From the NCBI RefSeq assembly GCF_013426895.1, contig NZ_AP023177.1, forward strand, positions 310,001 through 374,000: 64,000 nucleotides of DNA, read 5' to 3'. This DNA is from Paraburkholderia largidicola. Its GTDB lineage: Bacteria > Pseudomonadota > Gammaproteobacteria > Burkholderiales > Burkholderiaceae. The notes beneath the pieces are model-generated. The model searched no databases. It was not told the DNA's origin and saw only the letters and a program-made list of their open reading frames with translations. Positions within the stretch are counted from its first letter, which is position 1, and each line of letters starts with the position of its first letter. This document shows positions 55,025-63,795 of this stretch, one piece after another. The translations under genes and the position numbers were made by a program.

Positions 55025-55927
55025 TTAGGGGCGCAGTCGTTCTTTACTGAACAGTCGGGCCTCGATGAAGCTTGTGAAGGCGCGCGCCTTCATACTTGCT
55101 TGACGTCCTGTCGGAAATACAGCCCAAAGATCGATATCGGGTAACGTCCAGTCTGCAAGCGCTTCTACTACCTTTCCAGAGCAAAGCTCCGTGGCGAACA
55201 TCCATTCCGACGCGACAGTAATACCCAAGTCAGCGAACACTGCCTCCCGCACCCCTTCGGCTGCTGTGATGTGGACTCGCCCGTTTGCGACGATCGACTT
55301 CTCTTCTGCGCCGCGCTTAAATACCCACGTCGCGCCGCCGCCACGCTGATCGTAGATCACCGCCTTGTGTGTGGCGAGATCGTCCGGTGTTTGCGGGTGT
55401 CCGGCACGTGCAAAGTAGGACGGTGTGGCCAAGAGTACCCGCCGGCCGTGGCCCAATTTGCGGGCGGTCAAGGTCGAGTCAGCGAGGTCACCCATGCGTA
55501 ACGCGACGTCGATGCCGGCCTCAATGAGATCCACATTGCGGTCGTCCAGGACGACATGAAGATCGAGCGAAGGATGTTGATCAAGAAAGGCCGGTAGATG
55601 GGGCACAACGTGAAGACGAGCGAAGGTCACCGCGGCACAGATTCTCAATCTGCCCGACAGCGTCGCACTTGCACCACGGGCCGCCTGGTCCGCCTCTTCC
55701 GCCTCGTCAAGTGCGCGCTTTGCGTGCTCGTAAAAATTTTGCCCGGATTCTGTCGGAGCAAGGCCATGCGTTGATCTGAAAAGAAGACGCACGCCAAGCC
55801 GCTCCTCGAGTTGCGCAACAGCCTTGGACACGGCCGGTTGGCCAATTCTAAGGTGCCGTGCTGCCGCCGAAAACGAACCCGTGTCGACGATCCGCACAAA
55901 CGCTTCCATAGCAGCGAGTCGGTCCAT
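55025..55927 (-). CDS. LysR-family transcriptional regulator
   Basis: A 300-residue LysR protein. The HTH (MEAFVRIVDTGSFSAAARHL, then QPAVSKAVAQLEERLGVRLL) is followed by an effector domain with GIDVALRMGDLADSTLTARK, of the same subgroup as the protein at 26701. AGAGGAATATCA precedes the ATG. It is divergent from the GST gene at 56048 across 120 nt, so it probably controls that GST and perhaps the PRISE gene beyond it. Confidence 0.92.
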   Translation of the reverse strand: MDRLAAMEAFVRIVDTGSFSAAARHLRIGQPAVSKAVAQLEERLGVRLLFRSTHGLAPTESGQNFYEHAKRALDEAEEADQAARGASATLSGRLRICAAVTFARLHVVPHLPAFLDQHPSLDLHVVLDDRNVDLIEAGIDVALRMGDLADSTLTARKLGHGRRVLLATPSYFARAGHPQTPDDLATHKAVIYDQRGGGATWVFKRGAEEKSIVANGRVHITAAEGVREAVFADLGITVASEWMFATELCSGKVVEALADWTLPDIDLWAVFPTGRQASMKARAFTSFIEARLFSKERLRP

Positions 55928-56047
55928 TGATATTCCTCTTTGGAATGAACGATATCACTGTTTTCTGGCTACCACAATCGTTGCGGAATCGGCCAAATAG
56001 AGAACCAAGCGGAATATCTCCTTTCCAGCGGCTAGCAAGGAAAACTG

Positions 56048-56686
56048 ATGCTGAAAGTCTTTGCGTTTTCAACTCCAAACAGTGTGCGAATACCCATAGC
56101 TTTGGAAGAGCTCGGGCTTGAGTATGAGATCGAGCCCATCAATGTGCGTAAGGGTGAGCAGAAATGGCCAAACTACCTTGCCATCAACCCGAATGGCAAG
56201 GTACCCGTTCTCGTCGACAACGACGGTCCTGGGGGCGAACCGATCACATTGACAGAGTCAGGCGCGATCCTTATCTATCTCGCGGAGAAGGCAGGTCGCT
56301 TACTTCCCAGCGCGGGCGCTGTTCGGGCAAGAACATTCGAACAACTGCTTTTTCATTTGACCGCGATAGGTCCAGCCTTAGGACAACTGGGATTCTTCAA
56401 ACGCCAGGCGTCGGAGGAAATTCCCGTGGCCATCGCGCGGTTCCAGACAGAGTCAGACAGAGTGCTCGCTGTTCTGGATCGAGTTCTCGCTCAACGCCAA
56501 TATGCGGCCGGCGGCGAGTTCACGATTGCTGACATCGCCCATTTTGGCTGGCTGTGGCGGCGCGAATTTGCGGGCGTTAACCTCGACGGATTCCCCAATA
56601 TTGAACGATGGTATCGCGGAGTTGAAGGTCGACCGGCCGTGCAGCGCGGCATTCAGCGAGTCACTGCACTGGTCCCGACCGACTGA
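56048..56686 (+). CDS. Glutathione S-transferase
   Basis: A 212-residue GST. The thioredoxin-like domain starts FAFSTPNSVRIPIALEELGL, has NPNGKVPVLVD and the glutathione-binding ESGAILIYLAEK. The C-terminal helical domain has EFTIADIAHFGW. It resembles the YfcG group and the GST at 21900, but is shorter. AAGGAAAACTG precedes the ATG. It is divergent from a LysR gene and 203 nt upstream of the PRISE gene. Confidence 0.92.
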   Translation: MLKVFAFSTPNSVRIPIALEELGLEYEIEPINVRKGEQKWPNYLAINPNGKVPVLVDNDGPGGEPITLTESGAILIYLAEKAGRLLPSAGAVRARTFEQLLFHLTAIGPALGQLGFFKRQASEEIPVAIARFQTESDRVLAVLDRVLAQRQYAAGGEFTIADIAHFGWLWRREFAGVNLDGFPNIERWYRGVEGRPAVQRGIQRVTALVPTD

Positions 56687-56889
56687 TTTTCCAATAGTCC
56701 CTGTGCCTTTTGGCAGGTTTTGTCGGAATTCCTCGGGTGCACTCCCCGCGCGCTGCATCGTAACGATGGCGCGCAGCCCGATATATCCCTCGCATCGCGG
56801 CCTGTAGGTGGCCAGGAATTGCAAATCGGCGCGCGGACCGTCGCGTGCAGAGTGAAGTAATCGAAGCTCATACGAAAAAGGTACTCATT

Positions 56890-57981
56890 ATGAAAAACAA
56901 GGTTCTGGTTGTCGGCGCAAGCGGCCTTATCGGCGTAGCAGCGATCGAAGCTTTTCTTAACGCTGGCTGGGACGTAGCAGGAACTTCAAGGCGCAAGCCA
57001 GAACTTCCCAGCGGCCGTAGCTTCGAGTTCCTTTCTGCGGACCTGCGCGACGCGACTTCTGTCAGTAAAGCCTTGGTGCACCACCACAATCTCACACATG
57101 TCGCTTATGCCGCCATTTCGGAAAGCGCAGAGGACCTCGTCGGAGGCTGGTCGAACGCGGAGCAGATCAAGACCAACAACGCGATGTTGCGCAACGTCGT
57201 CGAGTCATTGGTAGCGGCAAAGGCGCCCCTCAAGCATGTGTCGATCCTACAGGGGACGAAAGCCTACGGCGTGCATCTTCATCCAATCGCGATTCCTGCG
57301 CGCGAGAGCGATCCGCGCGATAACCATGCAAATTTCTTTTTCGACCAAGAGGATTACATACGCGAAGCCGGCGCTCGTCACGGATTCTCCTATACCGTGC
57401 TACGTCCACAGCTAGTGACGGGCAAGACACCCGGCGCCCTCAATGTCCTTCCAGCCATCGGTGTCTACGCCGCGATTCGCCGTGAAAAGGGAGAGCCGTT
57501 TAGCTTCCCGGGTGGACCTTCGTTTGTCTGGGAGATGGCGGATGCAGATCTGGTCGGTGAAGTCATGGTGTGGTCTGCAGAGTCGAAGGCAGCCGTCGAC
57601 GAGACTTTCAACGTCACGAACGGCGATGTGTTCGAGTGGCGAAGCGTTTGGCCAGCGATGGCAAAGACGCTAGGTGTCGCCGTGGGAGAAGACGCACCCA
57701 CAAGTCTCACGGCGTACATCCAACAGAACGCCGATGTCTGGCAAACCATCGTCAAGAAGTACGGGTTGAAGAGCGCCGATTTGCGATCGTTCGTTGCGCA
57801 GGGCGACCAGCATGCCGATTTCGCGTTTGCGTACGGTGCTCCCGCGGGCCCTGTCGCCTTCGTGAGCACAATCAAGCTTAGAAAGGCTGGCTTCAATGCT
57901 GCGGTCGACACGCGTGACGCGTTCCAAGCGGCCCTTCAAGCGATGATTGACCAAAAGTTGCTGCCACCCGCCCAAGGCTGA
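56890..57981 (+). CDS. PRISE-type NAD-dependent reductase (progesterone 5-beta-reductase/iridoid synthase-like SDR)
   Basis: A 363-residue atypical SDR. The cofactor motif VVGASGLIG is near residue 6. The later blocks SILQGTKAYGVH and NFFFDQEDYI are the motifs that define PRISE enzymes, holding the Lys and Tyr used for 1,4-reduction of enones. SFTVLRPQ-like (FSYTVLRPQLVTG) and the NVTNGDVFEWRSVWPAMA segment also fit. AAGG lies 8-9 nt before the ATG. Reduction of an activated C=C bond is likely; the substrate is unknown. A GST lies upstream and a LysR beyond. Confidence 0.88.
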   Translation: MKNKVLVVGASGLIGVAAIEAFLNAGWDVAGTSRRKPELPSGRSFEFLSADLRDATSVSKALVHHHNLTHVAYAAISESAEDLVGGWSNAEQIKTNNAMLRNVVESLVAAKAPLKHVSILQGTKAYGVHLHPIAIPARESDPRDNHANFFFDQEDYIREAGARHGFSYTVLRPQLVTGKTPGALNVLPAIGVYAAIRREKGEPFSFPGGPSFVWEMADADLVGEVMVWSAESKAAVDETFNVTNGDVFEWRSVWPAMAKTLGVAVGEDAPTSLTAYIQQNADVWQTIVKKYGLKSADLRSFVAQGDQHADFAFAYGAPAGPVAFVSTIKLRKAGFNAAVDTRDAFQAALQAMIDQKLLPPAQG

Positions 57982-58508
57982 TGCACTTCTTGGTCGTTTG
58001 AGATACCGAATGCGGGGCCGTCGTTGCCCCGGAGTCGATTTACAACGGGACGGAGCGTCTCTCGGGGAGTCTGAACAACGCTTCGTCCCATTCGGTATTT
58101 CTAGAAGAAAAGACGAGAATTTACGAAGGTGAAATATGCAGGATCCTGCCGGTCATGAGCGGGCGAACCAGAACGACATCGGGCACCGTGTAAAAATTCG
58201 GGGAAAGTGTGCGGCAAACCACATAGTCAGTGGTCCAGCTCCGCCCCCAAGCTGCATACACACGCACTGCCCGGCGAACGGCAAGCGGTCCTGATTCAGC
58301 GACCGATGGCGCAATCATCGGCGCCTCGTATCGCCGAGGCGCACAACGCTCACTCACGCCGGGAGCTAACCGCACGCTGCTCAACACATCGCCAAGCGGG
58401 TGTAACCAGACGCAGGGCTCGACCGATCTATTCAAGGCAGTTTGCCGCCAGGCGTGACCGACACACCGCCGGTCACTCCGCCTGTCGCCCCTTCCGACCC
58501 GGTCTACC
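57982..58508. other. Gap before DoxX with a hairpin and an ECF-type promoter
   Basis: A 6-bp stem (CGGGGC/GCCCCG, 58013-58031) follows the PRISE gene and may end its transcript, although no T-run follows. A 52-codon frame from 58137 has a fair ribosome site (GAAGG) but no known family. The ECF-type promoter motif at 58402-58427 is annotated separately. Confidence 0.4.
58402..58427 (+). promoter_or_regulatory. ECF sigma promoter candidate for doxX (GTAACC-N16-CGAT)
   Basis: GTAACC, 16 nt, then CGAT, placed about 80 nt before the DoxX start. The same two boxes with the same 16-nt spacing lie before the small exported protein gene, and a one-mismatch version before the sigma gene. This resembles, from memory, the GTAACC-N16-CGAA consensus of the Caulobacter SigF factor, whose anti-sigma is NrsF, the same kind of pair encoded here. 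Confidence 0.65.
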
Positions 58509-59027
58509 ATGAATCAATCTCAATCACTCTTTCGTTATTTCGATCCGTCCTGGCTATCCCTTCGTCTTAGCGCCATCGCACCACTTCCCGTTCGGTTGAT
58601 CGTCGGATACGGATTTATCGCGCACGGTTACGCGAAGGTGGTCAAGAATCCCGAAAACTTCGCGGCGATCCTACATGCATTGGGCGTGCCGTTCCCACAT
58701 CTAATGTCGTGGGCGACGATCGTCGTCGAACTGGGAGGCGGATTGGCTATCCTGCTCGGCGCCTTCGTCCCTTTGATTACGATTCCAATGATCATGGTCC
58801 TGCTAGTCGCCACCCTCACAGTGCACGCGCAGTTCGGTTTCACGTCGATCAAGCTGATGTCAGTGACCAACGGCGTGCCGCATTTTGGGCCACCGGGCTA
58901 TGAGACCGACCTTCTCTATATCGGCGGTCTGCTGACGCTCGTGTTCGGCGGCAGTGGGCCGTTCGCCGTCGATACGCTGCTCAAGCCGTTCTACACGCGG
59001 CTTACCACGGCAACGTCGCGCAACTGA
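58509..59027 (+). CDS. DoxX-family membrane protein
   Basis: A 172-residue inner-membrane protein with four predicted helices. LIVGYGFIAHGYAKVV, GVPFPHLMSWATIVVELGGG and the LLGAFVPLITIPM helix are the DoxX pattern. Family members join oxidoreductase complexes in redox or thiol stress, and in many proteobacteria a DoxX gene accompanies an ECF sigma factor of this type. No ribosome site precedes the ATG. The ECF-type promoter upstream suggests control by the sigma factor at 59885. Confidence 0.88.
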   Translation: MNQSQSLFRYFDPSWLSLRLSAIAPLPVRLIVGYGFIAHGYAKVVKNPENFAAILHALGVPFPHLMSWATIVVELGGGLAILLGAFVPLITIPMIMVLLVATLTVHAQFGFTSIKLMSVTNGVPHFGPPGYETDLLYIGGLLTLVFGGSGPFAVDTLLKPFYTRLTTATSRN

Positions 59028-59056
59028 TTCTTGCGGCGCGCGAATTTTATCCGGCT

Positions 59057-59082
59057 GTAACCGCGCCCCTCTCTTTCCCGAT
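59057..59082 (+). promoter_or_regulatory. ECF sigma promoter candidate for the small exported protein gene (GTAACC-N16-CGAT)
   Basis: Same boxes and spacing as the site before doxX. It lies between the DoxX stop and the small exported protein gene, with about 70 nt of leader before that ATG. Two exact matches within 700 nt next to an ECF sigma gene are unlikely to be chance. Confidence 0.68.
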
Positions 59083-59152
59083 TTACCAAAGGTGACAGGC
59101 GACATCTGGAACCTGTCTCGCCATTAAATCATTCTCTCTTCAGGAACTCCCA

Positions 59153-59419
59153 ATGAACATCCGAGCACTCGCCATCACTGCACTCTTCGCCTTCACCTTC
59201 CTGGGCACCGCTCGCGCACAAGGCGTCACAAACGACGAGCAGCAACAAGTGCAAACGCAACCGGCGAAGCCAGCGGCGAACGCCGTCATGGGTCCGCAGG
59301 CTGACCGCACGTTTAACTCAGGCTCGACGAATCAAGCGGTGCCGATGTCTTCGGCACCGCGCTCAAACGACGGGTGCGTAGGACCTGTCAGCTTCTGCAA
59401 TATCTTTTTCGGCAGCTAG
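59153..59419 (+). CDS. Small exported protein of unknown function
   Basis: An 88-residue protein. A Sec signal peptide (residues 1-22, ending ARAQG) is followed by a Gln- and Asn-rich stretch and a C-terminus with two Cys seven residues apart (DGCVGPVSFCNIFFGS). The Cys pair could form a disulphide or bind a metal in the periplasm. AGGAACTCCCA precedes the ATG. It is flanked by DoxX and the ECF sigma gene and carries the sigma-type promoter motif, so it is probably a regulon member. I do not recognise the family. Confidence 0.72.
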   Translation: MNIRALAITALFAFTFLGTARAQGVTNDEQQQVQTQPAKPAANAVMGPQADRTFNSGSTNQAVPMSSAPRSNDGCVGPVSFCNIFFGS

Positions 59420-59884
59420 GCCTTTTCGGCGCAACGGCTCTATCAGCTCAAAAGTCGGGCAGACTCTTATCCCGCAGCAAGCGGCTCGCTCCTTAAGCCG
59501 TTCCGTATCGCCGTCTATTGGCATCAGCCGCCGGCATCGGCAGCCATATGCGTCGTGGCAACAAATGGCACTTCGCGTCGCAGCTACGAACTGTTGAGGC
59601 CGAACGTGGATTTTTCCGCTGGGGCACATAGGTGGCTCACCTGCGGAAGCCACTCCTTGATGCTTAGTCATCGGCATCACGCCGCATCTGCGCTGACGAT
59701 GTCGAACAATATTTCGGTGACTCTGTAACCGATGCCGGCTAGCAGGGGATCTGTCCAATTCGGCAGTACAACCCAGGTCCCGCACATGCGGGTAATTCAA
59801 CCCCATTCTTTCGACGACCATGCCTCATCCTCGCATATCTTCGGCATCCACCGCTGCGCCAGTCGTCGGCATGCGCCTCCTGCT
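59420..59884. other. Gap before the sigma factor gene
   Basis: About 465 nt. It holds the third ECF-type promoter candidate (59725-59750). A 152-codon minus-strand frame here (59363-59821) has no family match and runs against all genes, so it is not called. Confidence 0.4.
59725..59750 (+). promoter_or_regulatory. ECF sigma promoter candidate for the sigma gene (GTAACC-N16-GGAT)
   Basis: GTAACC and, after 16 nt, GGAT, one base different from the other two sites. It lies about 135 nt before the assigned sigma factor start and would give autoregulation. Confidence 0.5.
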
Positions 59885-60547
59885 ATGGCAACCATTCATT
59901 TGACGCCGACGCAACCCGTGATGGCTCAAGCGGCATCCGACGAAAATGGCGAAGGCCGCGCGCGCGCCGCGAGCTCGCTGACCGATACAGAGCGGCGGCT
60001 CACTACGCTGCTCCAGGCGTCGATCGCAGGGGACAAGCACGCATATCAAGGGTTCCTCAGTGAACTCGCGCGTCATCTGCGGATCCGGCTGCACAAGCAT
60101 CTCTGGCAGCAAGATGCCGACATCGAGGATCTCGTGCAGGAAGTGCTGATTGCCGTACACAAGGGCCTCGACACGTTTCGGCCTGACGTCCCGCTCACCG
60201 CATGGATCAGCGCAATCGTCCGCTACAAACTTGCCGATCACTTTCGCGCGAGCGCGCGACGCGGCGAACTGTTCCAGCCGCTCGACGACGATGCATCCAC
60301 TGCGGCAATGGACATCGCAGTCCCATCGAATCAGGATGCGTTCGACGCCCAGCGTGATCTCGACCGGCTACTCGCGACGCTACCGCCGCGCCAGCGCGAA
60401 TCGATCGTGCAGACCAAACTATGGGGTCGATCTGTCGCCGAAACCGCGGCATCGACCGGTCTCACTGAATCCGCCGTCAAGGTCAGCGTACATCGCGGGC
60501 TGAAAGCGCTCGCAGCAAAGATCAAAAGGAGAAGCCATGAAGACTGA
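59885..60547 (+). CDS. ECF-type RNA polymerase sigma factor (SigF/NrsF-associated)
   Basis: A sigma-70 family ECF factor of about 220 residues. Region 2 is ADIEDLVQEVLIAVHKGLDT then FRPDVPLTAWISAIVRYKLA (core binding and -10 recognition). Region 4 is LPPRQRESIVQTKLWGRSVA then LTESAVKVSVHRGLKAL (-35 HTH). The start is uncertain: ATGs at 59786, 59885 and 59921 are in frame and none has a strong ribosome site. I use 59885. Its stop lies inside the overlapping start of the anti-sigma gene, a coupled pair. Related factors respond to oxidative or metal stress. Confidence 0.9.
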   Translation: MATIHLTPTQPVMAQAASDENGEGRARAASSLTDTERRLTTLLQASIAGDKHAYQGFLSELARHLRIRLHKHLWQQDADIEDLVQEVLIAVHKGLDTFRPDVPLTAWISAIVRYKLADHFRASARRGELFQPLDDDASTAAMDIAVPSNQDAFDAQRDLDRLLATLPPRQRESIVQTKLWGRSVAETAASTGLTESAVKVSVHRGLKALAAKIKRRSHED

Positions 60548-61186
60548 CATGCTCATCATGATGCTCGCGCAGGGTCCCCGCGCGCCGTCGCGTGCGGCCG
60601 TGGGCCGCCGGCTCGGCACCGGCGTCATGTTCGGTGTGGCCGCCGCTTTACTGCTGCTCGTATTTGCTGTTCCGGGGGCGTGCCGGTCCAGGCGCTCGCC
60701 GCGCGGCTCACAATGCCCGTGTTCTGGGCCAAGTTGGCGCTCCCTGTCTCGATGACCGCCGCGGGCGTAGCGGTCCTGTCGCGTTTGTCCCAACCGGGCG
60801 TACCGACTGAGCGAGCATGGAAACTGCTCTGCGTGCCGATCGTGCTCGTCTGGCTGTCCGCGCTGGCGGTACTCGCGGGCGCGCCGGCGCCGATGCGCGA
60901 GGCGCTGATTCTCGGCCACACCTGGCGAGCCTGTCTCGCCCATATCGTCCAGCTCTCGATTCCCGGGTTCGCGGCGCTATTGATTGCGATGCGTGGTCTC
61001 GCCCCGACCCGGCCTGCACTGGCAGGCGCGACTACCGGCCTGCTCGCAGGCGCAATCGGTGCGCTCGCTTACTGCCTGCGCTGCCCAGAGATGGCACCGC
61101 CGTTCTGGGCGACGTGGTATCTGGCCGGCATGTCGGTGCCGGCGCTCATAGGCGCATTGGTGGGGCCGCGCGCGATGCGGTGGTGA
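60537..61186 (+). pseudogene. NrsF-type (DUF1109) anti-sigma factor with one frameshift
   Basis: The gene begins with MKTDMLIMMLAQGPRAPSRA, preceded by AAAGGAGAAGCC and overlapping the sigma stop by 11 nt. After the first membrane helix the frame breaks in a run of five G (60674-60678). One extra G restores VPGGVPVQALAARLTMPVFW and the rest of the six-helix DUF1109 protein, including LAYCLRCPEMAPPFWATWYL. The Cys in this last block is typical of NrsF. Since everything else is intact and the lesion is a single base in a homopolymer, it may be a read error; if real, the sigma factor would be freed from control. Confidence 0.85.
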
Positions 61187-61241
61187 CCAGGTTCGCGATT
61201 CGCACGGTCAAACACCCGTGAAACAGAACCTTGCAAATTGA

Positions 61242-62744
61242 TCACCCGACATTGAGCTTGCCGCTGAGCCGCGCGTGAAACGCGCGGCTACGTTCGTCCA
61301 GTCCGGTGAACTGCACGGCGACGTCGTGCCGCCGATACTTCGCCTCGATCGAATCGAGCGCGGCGACTGTCGACACGTCCCAGATCTGCGACCGCGAAAA
61401 ATCGATCACGACGGTACGCGGATCGGCCGAATAATCAAATCGATCGACGAGTTCATTGCTGCTGCCGAAGAAAAGCGGACCATGTATTTCGTAGCGTACG
61501 CTCTGTCCATTGGCGGACACGCTGCGCGTCGTGCGGATTACATGCGCAACGCGTCGCGCAAACAGCATGGTTGCGAGCAGCACGCCGCCGACCACGCCGA
61601 TCGCAAGATTGCCTGTATAGACGGTCAACGCAACAGACATGAGCATCACGGCGGTTTCCGTCAACGGCATGCGGGCGACAGTAGCCGGCCGCAAGCTGTG
61701 CCAGTCCACCGTCCTGACCGCGACGACCATCATCACCGCCGCAAGCGCCACCATCGGGATATGTGCCATGACGGGACTCAGCCCAGTGATCAGCGCGAGC
61801 ATTGTGAGCGCGGCCGCGAGCGTCGAGACCCGCGTGCGCGCGCCGCCGATTCCCACATTCACTACCGTCTGACCGATCATTGCGCAACCCGCGATGCCGC
61901 CGAACGCGCCCGCACACAGGTTTGCGAGCCCGAGCGCGCAGGATTCGCGCGTCTTGTCCGAACGCGTTTGCGTTATTTCATCGACGAGCTTCGCCGTCAG
62001 CAGCGTCTCGAGCAAACCGACGAACGCAATGCTGACCGCCGTTTGCCACACGATTTTCAGCGTCCCCAGGTCAAACGGTACAGTCCACGCCGTGAGGCCT
62101 GGCAGGTCCGCACGCACCGGCTGGCCCGCGCCGACTGTCGGCACGCCCCAGTGCGTCGCGAGCGCGAGGCCAGTGGCGACGACGATAGCGATCAGCGGCG
62201 AAGGAATGACGCGCGTGAAACGCGGCGCGCCCAGCACGATCGCGAGCGTTATCGCAAAGAGGCTATAGACGGCGGGAGATTGATGCATCACGTGCGGTAG
62301 CTGCGCACAGAAGATCAGGATGCCAAGCGCGTTGACGAAGCCGAGCATCACCGGCCGCGGAATGAAACGCACGATGCGTGCGAGGCCGAAGAGGCCAAAC
62401 GCCGCCTGGATCAGCCCGCCGAGCAGCACGGCGGGAAGGATGTAGCCGGTCCCGTGCGTGTGCGCGAGCGGCCCGACCACGAGCGCAATGGAGCCCGCCG
62501 CCGCCGTGACCATCGCCGGACGCCCGCCGGCCAGCGACATCACGACGAGCAGTACGACCGAGGCGAACAACGCGAAACGCGGTTCCACGCCCGAGATGAA
62601 CGAGAACGAAATCACCTCGGGGATCAGCGCGAGGCTCGTGACCACGCCCGCAAGCACCTCACGCAGCCATTCGGCGCGCGACGCGGGCAATGCAATGCGC
62701 GATGCGACGCGCGGTTTATCGATCCTGTTCGCAGGAGTTGTCAT
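61242..62744 (-). CDS. SulP-family inorganic anion transporter
   Basis: A 500-residue SulP protein. It has multiple helices with the IPEVISFSFISGVEPRFALF start typical of this group, GLLETLLTAKLVDEITQT, and GGIAGCAMIGQTVVNVGIGG near helices 8-9. A C-terminal STAS domain follows (about 410-500; RTVVIDFSRSQIWDVSTVAA). It may move sulfate or bicarbonate. Lying downstream of a sulfatase and its activating enzyme on one strand, handling sulfate released by the sulfatase is plausible. The ATG at 62744 is chosen; an open frame extends to 62807. Confidence 0.9.
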   Translation of the reverse strand: MTTPANRIDKPRVASRIALPASRAEWLREVLAGVVTSLALIPEVISFSFISGVEPRFALFASVVLLVVMSLAGGRPAMVTAAAGSIALVVGPLAHTHGTGYILPAVLLGGLIQAAFGLFGLARIVRFIPRPVMLGFVNALGILIFCAQLPHVMHQSPAVYSLFAITLAIVLGAPRFTRVIPSPLIAIVVATGLALATHWGVPTVGAGQPVRADLPGLTAWTVPFDLGTLKIVWQTAVSIAFVGLLETLLTAKLVDEITQTRSDKTRESCALGLANLCAGAFGGIAGCAMIGQTVVNVGIGGARTRVSTLAAALTMLALITGLSPVMAHIPMVALAAVMMVVAVRTVDWHSLRPATVARMPLTETAVMLMSVALTVYTGNLAIGVVGGVLLATMLFARRVAHVIRTTRSVSANGQSVRYEIHGPLFFGSSNELVDRFDYSADPRTVVIDFSRSQIWDVSTVAALDSIEAKYRRHDVAVQFTGLDERSRAFHARLSGKLNVG

Positions 62745-62810
62745 GACCCTATCCCGTTTGTTGACGACGTGGGGAGCGGCGTGGGCAGTGCCCGGCGGGC
62801 GGCGCACGCG

Positions 62811-63791
62811 TCAGGCACGTACGACGCATCGAAAGCCGATGTGGCTCGTTGACGTGTCGAGCGTCTGGCCTTGGCGCGCGGCCGGCCGATAACGAAGGCA
62901 ATAGTTCGGTGCGCACAGGTGCGAGCCGCCCTTCACCACGTGGCGCACGTTCGGATCGTCGAGCTTCGATGACGGAATGCAGCACGACTTCGTCTCTCCG
63001 GCGCTGGGCGCCTCGCCGTAGCGCGTGGCGGTCCACTCCCACACGTTGCCCGCGACGTCGTAAAGACCGTACCCGTTGGCGGAATACGACTTCACCGGCG
63101 ATGTGCGTTCGTAACCGTCGAGCCGCGTGTTCTGCCACGGAAACTCGCCTTGCCACGTGTTAGCCATCTGCCGGCCGTCCGGCGCGAACTCGTCGCCCCA
63201 CGGATAGACCGCGCCGTCGAGCCCGCCGCGCGCTGCGTATTCCCATTCGATTTCGGTCGGCAGGGCCTTGCCGGCCCATGCCGCATATGCGCTCGCATCC
63301 GCAAACGACACATGCACGACCGGATGATCCAGGAGTCCTTCGAGACCGCTTTCCGGGCCTTGCGGATGCCGCCAGCTCGCACCGGGCACATACGCCCACC
63401 ACTGCCGATAGTCGCCGCGCCTGACGCGCCCGGGCGGCTGCGTGAACACCAGCGACGCCGGACACAGCAGCGCGGGATCGGCCTGTGGATAAAGCGCGGG
63501 ATCGGGCTCGCGCTCGGCCGTCGTCAGATAGCCGGTCGCATCGACGAACGCAGCGAACTGCGCATTGGTGACCGGATGCGCGTCGATCCAGAAATCCGGC
63601 GCGCTCGCGCGCCGCGCCGGACGCTCTTCCCTGTAGAAGAGATCGGAACCCATCGTGAAGTCGCCGCCCACAATTCGCACCATGCCGTTGGTGCGGGCGG
63701 TTTCCGTCGCTGGGGCCTGTGCCGCTGCCTTTGCGGAAGAGCAGCAGCATGCACGCTTCGCGGGTCGTGCGTCCGTCGTCGGCGCGCTCAT
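62811..63791 (-). CDS. Formylglycine-generating enzyme (SUMF1-like)
   Basis: A 326-residue FGE. The fold starts at RIVGGDFTMGSD (about residue 39). Later blocks are ALPTEIEWEYAARGG, YGLYDVAGNVWEWT and KGGSHLCAPNYCLRYRPAAR. The last has the two catalytic Cys five residues apart, which bind Cu(I) and oxidise a sulfatase Cys to formylglycine. The first 35 residues are Ala- and Cys-rich (AKRACCCSSAKAAAQ) with no clear signal peptide. It starts 4 nt after the arylsulfatase stop, which points to it activating that sulfatase. Confidence 0.93.
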   Translation of the reverse strand: MSAPTTDARPAKRACCCSSAKAAAQAPATETARTNGMVRIVGGDFTMGSDLFYREERPARRASAPDFWIDAHPVTNAQFAAFVDATGYLTTAEREPDPALYPQADPALLCPASLVFTQPPGRVRRGDYRQWWAYVPGASWRHPQGPESGLEGLLDHPVVHVSFADASAYAAWAGKALPTEIEWEYAARGGLDGAVYPWGDEFAPDGRQMANTWQGEFPWQNTRLDGYERTSPVKSYSANGYGLYDVAGNVWEWTATRYGEAPSAGETKSCCIPSSKLDDPNVRHVVKGGSHLCAPNYCLRYRPAARQGQTLDTSTSHIGFRCVVRA

Positions 63792-63795
63792 CGCG

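Noticed and set aside
58137..58295. 52-codon frame with a fair ribosome site upstream of doxX
   Set aside because: No homology recognised and composition is not convincing; left as a remark in the gap entry.
59363..59821. 152-codon minus-strand frame between the small exported protein and the sigma gene
   Set aside because: No recognisable motif or ribosome site, and it runs against the local genes and promoter motifs.
61275..62300. 341-codon plus-strand frame
   Set aside because: It is antisense to the SulP gene, is full of Arg and His, and has no family motif.
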